A stretch of DNA of 64,000 nucleotides from Gongronella butleri (Eukaryota; Mucoromycota; Mucoromycetes; Mucorales; Cunninghamellaceae): positions 682,001 through 746,000 of the forward strand of contig JAIWZP010000008.1 of the NCBI GenBank assembly GCA_025201375.1, read 5' to 3'. Made by a program: the position numbers and the translations under genes. The notes under the pieces are model-generated. The model saw only the letters and a program-made list of their open reading frames with translations. It was not told the DNA's origin and made no database searches. Below, piece by piece: positions 1 through 10,370 of this stretch. Each line of letters begins with the position of its first letter. The stretch's first letter is position 1.

Positions 1-971
1 TTGTTTAAAAAAAAGCTGGCCAATCAGCGTCATCCTTCTCTCTTTTTTCCCAAAAAACTGGCTTGCTTTCAAGAACTCTCGTTGTTCTCGCAGGATGCGG
101 GCAAAGACACGCGTTGCTTTTCTTTCTCTTTCTCTTTTGCTCTTAAAACGCGAAAAAAGGCAAAAATTGACAACAAGACAGAAATGCGATCCATTTTCCC
201 CGCTTTCCCCGTGACCTCGTGGTGCCATTGACCCAAAAAAAGACGCACCACTTTTTTTTGGACGACGAGCCCCGTCTTGACATGGCAAAAAAAAAAAGAA
301 ACACGTCGAATTTAACCATTTCTCCTTTTTGACGACTGATTGCCATTGGGTCACGGTCAACCAGAGCAAAATACATGCAGCTGTGCCATGGCAAAAGCGC
401 AACAACTTGATTCCCATTTGGGGACATGCATCGAGATCGGCAAGCGCCACGTGGGGGGGATGAGATGCCCAGCCCCTTTGCGTGCAAAACTAGCTCAGCT
501 TTGTTTCTTTTTTTTTCGAGTCCGCCTCCCGGATATCATCAATTGGGCATCCCAGGCGTCTCCCCATGCATGCCCGTGATATCTATAGTCGATAAGAAAG
601 GAGGCAGGCCCGATAGCATCTTGGTTTGTGGCGCACGGCGCGTGTTTTTTTTTTTGTTTTTGATTCTTTCTTTTGCCCTTTTTTTTGTGTGTGTGCTTTT
701 TGTCGATTTCCAACATTGACGGTTTAAATTGCCTCAAACACATCATGTAAGCAATTTTGCAGCGCCGAGGGATTGGGTGTTCCTTGCTTGCGAGGCAATA
801 GGCTTTTTTCTTTGGCCCGAGAATGGCAAAACTTTGCCTGATTGAGTGCCGTTTGTGCAACGTTGGTTTCAAAGCCCGCTTAAAATTGAAGACTTCTTAC
901 CCGACCCTACCTCGTGCACCTTTGTCTTTCTTTATCTCTTTTTTTTTTTTTGTTCTTGGTTCGTGGTTGCC
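1..971. other. Left-edge spacer, no gene recognised
   Basis: T-rich and A-rich sequence with many short homopolymers. Open frames on both strands are short and low-complexity, and none resembles a known protein. The last ~100 bases are very pyrimidine-rich and probably hold the promoter and 5' leader of the RasGEF gene that starts at 972. Confidence 0.6.
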
Positions 972-3900
972 ATGACGACAGTGCCCGAGATTATATGTCG
1001 TGTTCGCGCCCTATACCCGTTTGAGTCGACCGAGCGCGCGTCCCTGACGTTTCAGGCCGGCGACGAGATTGATGTCCTTACACAGCTGGACTCTGGGTGG
1101 TGGGATGGCTGGTAAGAGGGGCAAAACCTTGTTTTATTACCTTTTTTCAGTCACTAAACGTGGATTATTTTTATTTTTTTGTGGCAGGTGCAACGGCAAA
1201 CGAGGCTGGTTCCCATGCAATTTCACGCAGGTCATCCAAGAAGGCGCTTTGAATGCATTGGAAGGCGAATTGGATGTGGTTATGGAAGATGATCTTTTGC
1301 AGCAGCCGGTTCAGCAGCAGGCACCGGCATTGCAGCAACAGCAACAGCAGCCTCAACAACCTCAGCGCAGGCAACAGCAGCCACAGCACTCAAGACAGCC
1401 TTCTTTTAGGCATTCGTTCCTTAGCCAAGTCTCGCAACAATCGTCGCCGCCACCAATGCAGCAGCAGCAGCAGCAGCAGCCAATGGACCACCGCCTTTCG
1501 TTCCTTGCTTACCCGCAACAGGACGATGATTGGCGCACGAAATCGTCGTCCTTGTCCACGGCGAGCCTGCGCCAGCGCCAATTGCATCAATTGCCCCAGT
1601 CGCCGCCACCAAATCTCCATCAACACCACCAATTCATCCACGACGACATGTCGGATACGAGCCAGGACGATCTGCGCCTTCCCCATGGCTGGACCCTCGT
1701 CACCGCCGACGGAGGAGCCACACGCCACTATTACAATCATCTGACCGGCGCCATGCGCTTCAAACACCCCGCTCTTGCCGATGACGACTCGGACCAGGAC
1801 GGCGAGCCCTATTCGGATGACGACGAAACCTCGTACCGCGGAACACCCTCATCCTCTGCCGCCGCCGCCGCCATGCGCCATCCAAACGTCAATTATGCAG
1901 ATGAACAGCGCATTATCACCTCAGATGACTTGCGCCGCTTGTCTATTGCCTCGAGCGACGACGAGACCGCGCCCACCGAACGTAGGGTCAGCATGGCCGA
2001 TCCCATCATGGATTCGGCCGATGACGACAATAGCGTGGAAAAGGTAAAAAAAGAGAGAAAAAGTGAAAAAAGGGGGAGAAAACGAAAATGGAAATGGAAA
2101 AACCAAAAAAAGTGAGAAAAACTGGAGAAAAAAAAAAAAAATGAAAAAAGCTGACGCTTTTTTTTCGTTTTTTTTTTTTTCTAGATTCTCGCTGCTTGGG
2201 TCAAGCGCGAAACACCACAAGGCCGGGCCTATTTCTGCAATTTGATCACGCAAGAGACGACATGGGACGAGGCGGACATTGACACGCGTACGGGTCGTCT
2301 TATTTCTGCGCAAGAGTCGTCGGACGCGTCCAGTGACGATGGTGTTGGTCAATCGGGACGCGCGACGCCTACGACGCCGACGCCGACTGGCAAAGGAGCG
2401 GGTGCGGCAGCGACAGCGATTGGAGCCGAAGACGAGGATGAGGAGCAGTCGGAAGGGTCGGACGGCAACAGCATGTCGTGGGCGACACTTTCATCCGAGA
2501 TTGCCACGGCCATCCACCATTTGAATTCTGTGGCCCAGCAAGGCCTGCGCGACAAATTGCTCGAATCCACGTCGTTGGTTGTGGAAACCATCCGCCTCAT
2601 GTTGTATGCCAGCGGATCCATGGAAAAAGACGCGACTCAAACGCAAGATCCTGCTCTGCGCGAGCCGCGCCGCGCCATCATGTCGTCGCTCTCCAAGCTT
2701 GTCTTGTCATCCAAGATGGCCGCAGAATCCTTGTCGGCGTCCGCAGCAGATACCACGCTCAAAGTGCAACGCGATGCAAGCGATGTGCTCTCGGCCGTGC
2801 GTAATTTCGTCACCACGTGCCAACAATGCCAAGTGAACATCACCTCCGTATCCCCGCACCTCATTGACGCGTCGCACCCTCAACATCAGCACCTTCAACA
2901 CCATCACCAACAATCACAACAACCACAACAACAGCATCAAGCGCAGCCAATGCAGCAGCAACAACAGAAAAAAGACGAAAAAGCGGCCGATGGTACCATG
3001 CAAAAGGCGAAATATCCACTCAACCAAGATTTGGTCGTGAGCTTGCGAACGCACGCCAATCAAATTTATGGTTCAACGGATGCACTTTCCACGTCAGTGG
3101 CGTTTTTGCTTACCTTGTACCGTCCGCCTGCATCTGCGCTTCCTCAATTGCCTCAAGACCCCTCCTCGGAAGCCATTGGGCCCGTTCCCCTTCATACCAG
3201 CTCCCATGCCGCATACCACCAACATTATGAGGACACCGATGAGGAAGAAAACGCAAAAGCCAATGTGATCCATCTCTTCCGCAGCTTGTCGGGCCATCTC
3301 AGCCAATTCCTCAGCATCCTTGAGGACATTGACATTCCTGCCATGGACAACACGACGCTGCAGCTGCCCTCGCTTCATAGCTTCCGTACAGACAAGCAAG
3401 CCTTGTACAATGCTGTCGGAAGACTCTTTGGCAAGGTCCAACAATTGACCGATCAATTCATCGAGCGTCAAGTGGCCGTGTCGCAAATTGACCAGGCTGT
3501 CGAAAAGGTTGAGCGCGCCATGGAGTCCCTTTTGACCGATGTAGGCGAAATGGTCCTCCAGCGCCACGCATGGATGGTGCGCCAGGGCGAGGGCAAGGAT
3601 GCAGAACTCGGCTCGCCCATCCTTTACGACGACCCCGATGCCATCCACCCCTCCATGACCCTCTCGTCCTCCCTGCAGCAAGACGACGACACATTCGTCT
3701 CAGCATCCGGCATGCATTCGGTCGCCTCCACCCTCGTTGAAGACGCTCGTCGCCGCGGCACACTCGCTTCCCTCAGCGCAAAGCAGAATCGCCCAAAGCT
3801 CGCCACCCATGAGGACAAATCATCCGCCGACTGGTTCCTCGGACCCGATTACAAGCCGGACGAGCTCGTCTTTAGCGCAGATGGCAGCGTCAAGGGCGGC

Positions 3901-5269
3901 ACCATCGCCGCACTCGTCGAAAGACTCACCATGCACGACAGCTTTGGTAAAAAAAAAAAAAATGGAAAGCAAGAGAAAATGTTTTTTTTGACACTTTTTT
4001 TCCCTTTTTTTTTTTTAAAAAAAAAAAAAAATAGATACAAGCTACATCACGACGTTTTTGCTGACGTACCGATCGTTCTGCGGCACGGAAGAATTCATCA
4101 ATCTGTTGCAAGACCGCTACAATTTGCAGCCGCCCGACGGCTTAACGCCCGAGCAATTGGAGGTGTGGACCGACACCAAGCAGAAGCTCGTGCGGTTACG
4201 CGTGTTCAACGTGCTGAAAAACTGGCTCGAGAACTATTACGATGAGGAAGACGAGTACATTCTCGGCCGTCTCGAGTTTTTCACCAATACCGTCATCCGC
4301 GACGCGTCGCCCTTCTCTGCCGACCAATTGAACCGGTTGATCCGCAAGCGCAAGGAAGCAGATAGCAACCAGGCGGGGCTCAAGAAGCTTGTCCCAAAGA
4401 CCTTGTCCGGCCCATTGCCCATTTTACCCAAAAATATCATGGACATCAAGCTCCTCGAGGCCGATCCACTCGAAATGGCTCGCCAGCTAAGCATCCTCGA
4501 CTTCAAGCTCTATTCAGGCATCCGCCCCATCGAGTGCCTCAACAAGGCGTGGTCGCGCGACATTGTAAAGGGCGGCGTCCCCGTCGCCATCAATGTCATC
4601 CAGTCCATCGACTATTGCAACAGACTCACCTCATGGGTCACAGACACCATCCTCTCGCCAGAAGAGGCCAAGAAGCGTGTCGTCATCATCAAATATTGGG
4701 CACAAGTTGCGGAGGTAACCAAAAAAAAAAAAAATCGACAGAAAAAAAAAAACTGATTTCTTTTATTTTGTTTGTTTTAGAAATGCCGCAACATGAACAA
4801 TTACAATACGTGCATGGCCATCATCTCTGCCTTTGACAACAGTGCCATTGGCCGTTTGAAAAAGACGTGGGAGTTGCTGGGCGGACGCACAAGCCAGGTC
4901 TTGTCACAAATCCGCAAGCTGATGGGCGCCAATCGCAATTTCACCGAATATCGCGAGATGATCCACTCGGTCAACCCACCATGCATCCCCTTCCTCGGCA
5001 TTTACCTGCAGGATTTGACGTTTATCGAGGACGGCAACCCAGACTACCTGCGCAAATCGGACAATCTCATCAATTTCGCAAAGCGCCAAAAGTGCGCAGA
5101 GGTCATCCAGGAAATCAAGCAATTCCAGTCGCCACCTTACACCTTCCACGTCGTCCCGCAGCTCCAGGACTTTATAAAGTCTCATCTTGAGGACAACCAC
5201 GACGTTGAATCTCTCTACGAGCGCTCTCTTCTGGTGGAACCAAGAGAAATCGTTAATGCCAATGCTTAG
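972..5269 (+). CDS. SH3-WW-WW Ras guanine nucleotide exchange factor (Cdc25 type)
   Basis: Five exons: 972-1111, 1188-2043, 2185-3946, 4035-4714, 4781-5269, joined in frame to 1308 residues. An N-terminal SH3 domain (~5-62; ALYPF, WWDGW and GWFPCNF motifs) is followed by a Gln-rich linker. Two WW domains follow, at ~210-240 (LPHGW..HYYNHLTG) and ~333-358 (AAWVKRE..YFCNL..TTWDE). A long Ser/Gln/His-rich middle precedes the RasGEF N-terminal domain (~915-1020; FLLTYRSFC) and the catalytic RasGEF domain (~1055-1295; LSILDFKLYSGIRPIEC, NPPCIPFLGIYLQDL). Proteins of this family load GTP on Ras at membranes; SH3 and WW domains bind proline-rich partners. SH3 plus Ras exchange domains match yeast Cdc25-type proteins; the WW pair is an addition seen in some basal fungi. 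The start is the first ATG before the SH3 domain. All introns carry long A or T runs. The domain call is firm; which Ras it serves is unknown. Confidence 0.93.
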
Positions 5270-5366
5270 ACACCCCATTCCCTACTCCCTTCCCCTGACA
5301 CTCCTTTTTCGTAACTTAATAAAAAAACACATTATGTCTCTATTCATGCAAAAAAGGGGACACGCG

Positions 5367-5402
<36 letters not shown>

Positions 5403-5794
5403 AGGAACGGCGCTCGTCCGAGACCTTGAACAACTACATTCCACATTGCTCTTGGAAGAAGAGGTGATGAAGAGCCACGCGTGCGCCAAATGAAACTCAA
5501 TGCCGGCGGACGCGTGTCATTTTGGATCCCGCTCTTTTGTTGTCCATTATGCGCTTGGAGAATGGAATGTGCAATGGCGCAGAGATGATTTCAAGGTGCT
5601 TTATGCTCGTAAATAATATTTAAAAATCATTCACGTACGTGTCATTTGATCGCTTGAAACCAAAAGTAAAATAAAAAAACACGTCTTTTCACGCGATACG
5701 CGCAGGATATGACGCGCGTAATAGCCATTCCGGGCCAATATGCCTTTTTAAAATGGAGGCTAAATTCAGAGTATGCAGGTCGTGTAACATGCGC
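5270..5794. other. 3' region of RasGEF gene and unassigned spacer
   Basis: An AATAAA-like signal lies at ~5318, and a pure A tract covers about 5369-5400. No coding region is recognised. The stretch runs into the repeat block that begins near 5795. Confidence 0.5.
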
Positions 5795-5895
5795 GTTTAG
5801 GCCGTGTTCAGCCGTGTTTAGCCCGTATTTATTTATCATATTTGTGTGTTCGGGCGTATTCAGGCCGTATTCAAGCGTGTATCAGGCGCCTGGAG
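5795..5895. repeat. Short GTGTTCAGGCGTATTC-type repeats, left flank
   Basis: Degenerate 14-18 bp repeats built on gtgttcaggcgtattc and gttcagcccgtattt. The same family returns on the other side of the 45-bp minisatellite at 6545-6755, so the minisatellite is bracketed by a second repeat family. Confidence 0.6.
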
Positions 5896-5904
5896 GGGTA
5901 TTCG

Positions 5905-6540
5905 AACAACGTTCGTGAAAAATCAAACGAACGTTTTGAAGACTTCTTCACAAAACGTTCATAAAAAAAATCGAACGGACAACGTTCGTGAAAATTGAGC
6001 GAACGTTGTGAAAACTTAGCGAAAAACGTTTGTAAAAATTGAACGAATAATGTGAAGTCTTAGCAAATAACGTTCGTAAAAATTGAATAAACGTTGTGAA
6101 GACTTCGCGAACAACGTTTGTAAAATTTGAACAAACGTTGTGAAGACTTTGCGAACTTTCATAACAAAGTCGAACGAACGTTGTGAAGACTTCGCGAACA
6201 ACGTTCGTAAAAATTGAACGAATGATGTGAAGTCTCCGCAAACAGCGTTCGTAAAAATTGAACAAACATTGTGAAGACTTCGCGAACAACGTTTGTAAAA
6301 ATTGAACAAACGTTGTGAGGACTACGCGAACGTTCATAAAAAAAGTCGAACGAACGTTGTGAAGACTTCGCGAACGTTTATAAAAAAGTCGAACGAACGT
6401 TGTGAAGATACAGTATCGCAATGTTCGTCAAAAAATCGAACTAACACTGAAGAATTTGCGAACAACGTTTGTAAAAATTCGAACGAACGTTGTAAAGTCT
6501 TCGCGTAGGCTTGTAAAAAAAAATGGAACGAACGTTATAT
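5905..6540. repeat. Minisatellite, ~45-bp unit, about 13 degenerate copies
   Basis: A tandem array of a ~44-48 bp unit that combines aacgttcgtaaaaattgaac, then gaacgttgtgaagacttcg, then cgaaca. Copies differ by point changes and small indels. Each unit contains AACGTT and the near-palindrome CGAACGTTCG, so single strands could fold. A 157-codon minus-strand frame (5948-6421) exists only because the unit lacks stops in some frames; its product is repeated Phe/Ser/Arg-rich low complexity and I do not treat it as a gene. Confidence 0.8.
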
Positions 6541-6544
6541 AGCC

Positions 6545-6755
6545 CTTATTTAGGTGTGTTCGGACGCGTTCGGGCGTATTAAACGCATATTCAGGATGTG
6601 TTCAGGCGTATTCAACGCGTATTCGGGCCATGTTAAGGCGTGTTCAACGCGTAGTCAGGCTGTGTTTGGGCGTGTTCAACGCGTGTTCAACGCATATTCA
6701 GAGGCGTACAGACGTGTTCAGCCCGTATTCAGGCTGAGTTCAGGCGTGATTCATT
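6545..6755. repeat. Short GTGTTCAGGCGTATTC-type repeats, right flank
   Basis: About a dozen degenerate copies of a 14-18 bp motif (gtgttcaacgcgtattc, gtgttcaggcgtattc) in direct tandem. It is the same family as 5795-5895. Confidence 0.6.
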
Positions 6756-6764
6756 GCACCCCAA

Positions 6765-8090
6765 CTCGCCGAGATCTCAACTCGATATCTCCAAAACACA
6801 AGCGCTTTCTCCGTCTTTGATCACGGATTCATTTGAGGTGACTCGCTCGTCGATATGTTAGGCCGTTGTCGCATACGCTACCAAAATGGAAAATACTTTA
6901 CCTCCTTTTTGCAGGGCGCATCCTCTGGATCTTGTTCATCGGGTCCTATATTTGAGCCAGAGGATGCTGAACACAAAAAGCCGACGATGTCAAGATTTTT
7001 CAGAGATCGGATCACTCAGTTCTGAGAACATGCATTTTTTATAAAATCAGGGCCAAATCAGGGTCAAGGCGACCCCTGAAGGCTAACTCGCTGAAAACTC
7101 GACGCGACATCGCCAAACTACAAGCGCTTTTACCGCGTTTGGCCGCTGGTTCATTTGAGGTGACTCACGCGACGGGGCGCTCAGTCGTTGTCGCCGTACG
7201 AGACCAAATGGTGGTGATTTTACTCTTTTTACGCCTATGAAACTGGTACTTTATTAGAAACTCGCTCGTCTTGTCACAAATTTGGACCAGTTGATGGTAG
7301 ATCCAGCGTTCCAGCGATGCTAATTTTTTTCACGAATCGGATCACTCAGTCTCAAGAAATCTCGAGATTTGTATTTACTAGTGAAAACCCAGCGCCAAAT
7401 ATTATTTTACACGTTTCTCTTGATGAAACAGATCATCCGGCTCAAAATTTAGACCAGTGAATACTCGACTTAAGAATCCAACAATGTCAAGTTCTTTCGC
7501 AAACGGATTCACTCAGTCCTGAGAAAATGCATTTTTCATATATTCAGGGCCAAAACATGGTCAAAAAGATCCCTGAAGGTGAACTCGCCCAGAACTCGAA
7601 GCGATGTCCCCAAACCACAAGCGCTTTTACCGCGTTCGGCCGCCGATTCATTTGAGGTGGCTTTTGTGTCGGGGCGCTCAGCCGTTGCCGATGTACGACA
7701 TCAAATGGTGCTGGTCGTACCCCATTACGCCTTTGAAACTGACGCTTTCTCAGAAACTTGCGCATCTGGTCCCAAATTTGGACCAGTTGATGTTAGACCC
7801 CATTCTCCAACAGTGTCAATTTTCTTCGCGAATCGGATCGCTCAGTGTTGAGAAATCTCAAGATTCGTGTTTACTAGTGAAAACCCAGCGCAAAACAATA
7901 TTTTACGCGTTTCTCCCCGATGAGCCTGACCATATGGCTCAAGATTTAGACCATTGGATAGTCGACCCAAGTCTCCAATGATTCCAAGTTTTTACGTGAA
8001 TTGGATCACTCAATCTTGAGAAATCTCGAAACTAGCATTTGCTGGTGAAAAATAGAGCCAAAATTATACATTGCGCGTTTATTCTGACAA
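6765..8090. repeat. Degenerate ~500-bp tandem array, three units
   Basis: A landmark segment (ccaaaccacaagcgctttta followed by attcatttgaggtg) occurs at ~6790, ~7110 and ~7612. Between them a second landmark (aatcggatcactcagt, then gagaaatctcgag, then tttactagtgaaaaccc) recurs at ~7335, ~7832 and ~8000. The 7079 and 7575 units are about 496 bp apart; the first unit is shortened to ~313 bp. No long open frame survives. It may be a decayed non-coding satellite or relic of a mobile element. Confidence 0.7.
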
Positions 8091-8094
8091 TTTA

Positions 8095-8235
8095 TGCTCG
8101 GACCACTGCCAAACTTTACCGCATGGGTATTTCATCGCTTCTTTTTCATAAAAAAATTTAAAAAGCCGGAGGACGATCAGGCAGTTGTCGAGACATGCTC
8201 CATTTTCACGAATTTTACAAATTTTCCTACTGACA
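8095..8235. repeat. Dispersed repeat R3, copy 1
   Basis: Matches 33055-33190 by eye over ~135 bp in the same orientation, with shared gatcaggcagttgtcgag-like and ttttcacgaattttacaaat-like blocks. It abuts the right end of the ~500-bp array. Confidence 0.55.
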
Positions 8236-8780
8236 TGGATTTTTAATAAGATATGAGGACAAACCATGTAGACAAAATGAGCAAAGCGCACAGCTAAAAT
8301 AGGATTTGCTGCAGGACAAGGGCGAAGCTCGTGGTTCTCAGGGCACAATGGCCTTTTTTTTTTTTTTTTGCACAATGTACAATGTTAGAGAGGGAGAGAG
8401 TCACAAGGAGTTATTTATTGATTGGGCATTCCAACTTTGCTTTTGAAAACCCAGGCGGAAGCAGAGCCGTTTCTCAAGAGCTGTTAATTACAAAATCACA
8501 AAAAGTGCATCTTTTTATTGTTTTCAATGGAATTCGTTGTCACAACCTCCCATCGCAGGCATTATCCTGATCTGGTACTGAGGGTTTGGTGTTCTCAGCC
8601 ATAAATTGGCTCCCCTGGTTGTGACAACAGCAACAAACTATTAAAAAAAGAAAGAAAAAGAAAGAAACACACGTGCAAACGCGCCAAATGGCACCATGAC
8701 GTGTGGATTTCAAAGCGTGAGTACGAAAGAACTTGTCGTTTTTGTAATACTTACGGAACCAAGTGTGGCCAAGGAGGGAT
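8236..8780. other. 3' flank of THI5, no gene recognised
   Basis: Mixed A/T-rich spacer with a T tract at ~8347-8364. No RNA gene or coding region could be supported. Confidence 0.4.
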
Positions 8781-9927
8781 TCAGGCAGAGGTCTCGCAGC
8801 ACTTGCCATTGCGGCAGGCGTTTTCCAGAGGCGCATTGAGCGCGTCGGCGCCATCGGCGTCCTTTTGCTTGACAACGCCCGTGTTGATCGTGGGGTAGAT
8901 GAAGCCAGGGGCGGACTCGGGAAGCAATTCCCACGTGAGGTAGTCGTTGGACTGGTTTTGGACAAATGCATCGTCGATGATGGCCAGGCGCTTGCAATAG
9001 TTGGTCACCTTGTTCCAGTCGCGAGGCACGTTCTTCAGGTCGCGCGACATGTAGCGGAACGAGCGCTGGAAGATCTTGCGGTTGACGTGGCCGTCCATCC
9101 ATGGCTTCATCTCGACAAACAGCTCGTACGCCGCAGCGGGATCCTTGAGCATAAAGTCCGTGCCCTTTTTCACAGCAGCCATGAACTTGCGCACCTTGTC
9201 TGGATTCGCGTCAATGAAGTTTTCGTTGCCAATGTACAAGATCTATTTTTTTTTAAAAATATAATAAAAAAGGTAAGAGTTGGCTCTTTTTGGTTTTTTT
9301 TTCTCCTTTTTTGATCCCTCTTACAGAGCAGAAGCAGCAGCAGCCAAGCTCGGCGAGTTCGTCGATGCGGATCATTTGCACGTCGTCGCGGCTGCGGCCG
9401 TTTTTAACGGACCAGTCCTCGAGTTCGACCATTTGGACGTTTTCAAGGCCGATGCCCGCATGGATTTCGCCATTGATGAGCGAGCGCGTGACATTCATGC
9501 CGACACGGACGGCCGTATAGTCGTCGGTGCGCATGCCGAATTGCTTGGCGAGGTCATCCAGCTGGATCTTGCCGAACTCACCAACGTAGCCAATGCGCTT
9601 GCCCTTGAGGGACTCAAAAGTGCCATCAATGCCGCTCTTGTGCTTGAGGTGGATCACGCCAGTGAACGGCTCGTCCAGCAACGTGCCAATGGAGCGGATG
9701 GGGTAGCCACGCGCCTTGCCGGCAATCGTGTGGATCATGGCCTTGAGACCAAGATCCGCCTTGCCAGAGCCAATGATTTCAGTCACGTCCGACGGATTGT
9801 TCGGCTCCAGGATCGCCACCTTGACACCCTCATCTTCAAAATAGCCCAGCTTCTCCGCCAGGAACAGGGGCAAATGGTACGGCGTCGCGTGCCAGTTGAG
9901 CAAACACGTAATTTTTTCAGACGACAT
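8781..9927 (-). CDS. THI5: 4-amino-5-hydroxymethyl-2-methylpyrimidine phosphate synthase (THI5/NMT1)
   Basis: Two exons, 9325-9927 and 8781-9242, give 354 residues; the family is usually ~340-350. This enzyme makes the pyrimidine half of thiamine from PLP and one of its own histidines, so each molecule is thought to act once. The sequence keeps K62 and H66 (GLKAMIH), the positions of the PLP lysine and donor histidine in yeast Thi5, plus the NWHATPYH motif at 11-18 and the iron-binding CCCFC motif at 196-200. The intron falls just after CCCFC. The start at 9927 gives the usual MSSEKIT N terminus; an in-frame ATG at 9945 would add six residues. Expected to be repressed by thiamine. The leader holds a strong hairpin (10067-10118) and a short upstream ORF. 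It is divergent from the membrane protein gene at 10371, sharing a ~440-bp intergenic region. Confidence 0.95.
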
Positions 9928-9964
9928 GATTTTCTCGAGATACAAAGAGAGGCAAATGGGAAAA

Positions 9965-10057
9965 TTAAAGAAAAAAAAAAAAGAACCATTGTGACGCGAC
10001 CGTGTCCTTTTTATATTTTTTTATATTTTTTTCCGTGATCCGGGCATCTCCGATGGT
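9965..10057 (-). other. Possible upstream ORF in THI5 leader
   Basis: An ATG at 10057 opens a 30-codon frame that stops at 9965, 38 bases before the THI5 start. It lies downstream of the likely TATA box at 10151-10156, so it could be part of the transcript. Its product is Lys/Phe-rich from the homopolymer tracts and need not be functional; ribosome engagement could lower THI5 translation. Confidence 0.3.
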
Positions 10058-10066
10058 CATGTTGTT

Positions 10067-10118
10067 GGGTGTTCCGCGTTCCCTCTTTTTTTGCGAAAAA
10101 AGAGTCAACAGAACACCC
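10067..10118 (-). promoter_or_regulatory. Nested hairpin in THI5 leader
   Basis: On the minus strand an outer perfect 8-bp stem (GGGTGTTC with GAACACCC) encloses an inner hairpin of CTCTTTTTT paired with AAAAAAGAG around a CGC loop. It begins ~35 bases after the putative TATA box, so it would sit near the 5' end of the mRNA. It does not match the TPP riboswitch consensus as far as I can see. Confidence 0.4.
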
Positions 10119-10150
10119 ATTGGCCCCGTCACACACGCGCACAAAGTCCG

Positions 10151-10156
10151 TTTATA
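10151..10156 (-). promoter_or_regulatory. Putative TATA box of THI5
   Basis: Minus-strand TATAAA, ~225 bases upstream of the THI5 start codon, in the divergent promoter region. Confidence 0.4.
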
Positions 10157-10189
10157 CTGTTTCACATTTGCCCCGCCCCATCCCCTGGC

Positions 10190-10224
<35 letters not shown>

Positions 10225-10304
10225 GCCGCCATGATGACCTGGTCCAATTTGAAAACAAATGACAAAATGCGGGGTGAGCCGATGATCGTGCCGACAAATT
10301 CGTG

Positions 10305-10311
10305 TATAAAA
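10305..10311 (+). promoter_or_regulatory. Putative TATA box of the membrane protein gene
   Basis: TATAAAA, 60 bases upstream of the ATG at 10371. The spacing fits a short leader. Confidence 0.45.
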
Positions 10312-10370
10312 GTGTCAAATCCAAGGGAGCGTGGCTGGTCCGCGCGCGTGTCATTTTTGAAAAATAGGTG

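Noticed and set aside
5948..6421. 157-codon minus-strand open frame
   Set aside because: It lies wholly inside the 45-bp minisatellite and encodes a repeated low-complexity Phe/Ser/Arg peptide; stop-free by repeat composition.
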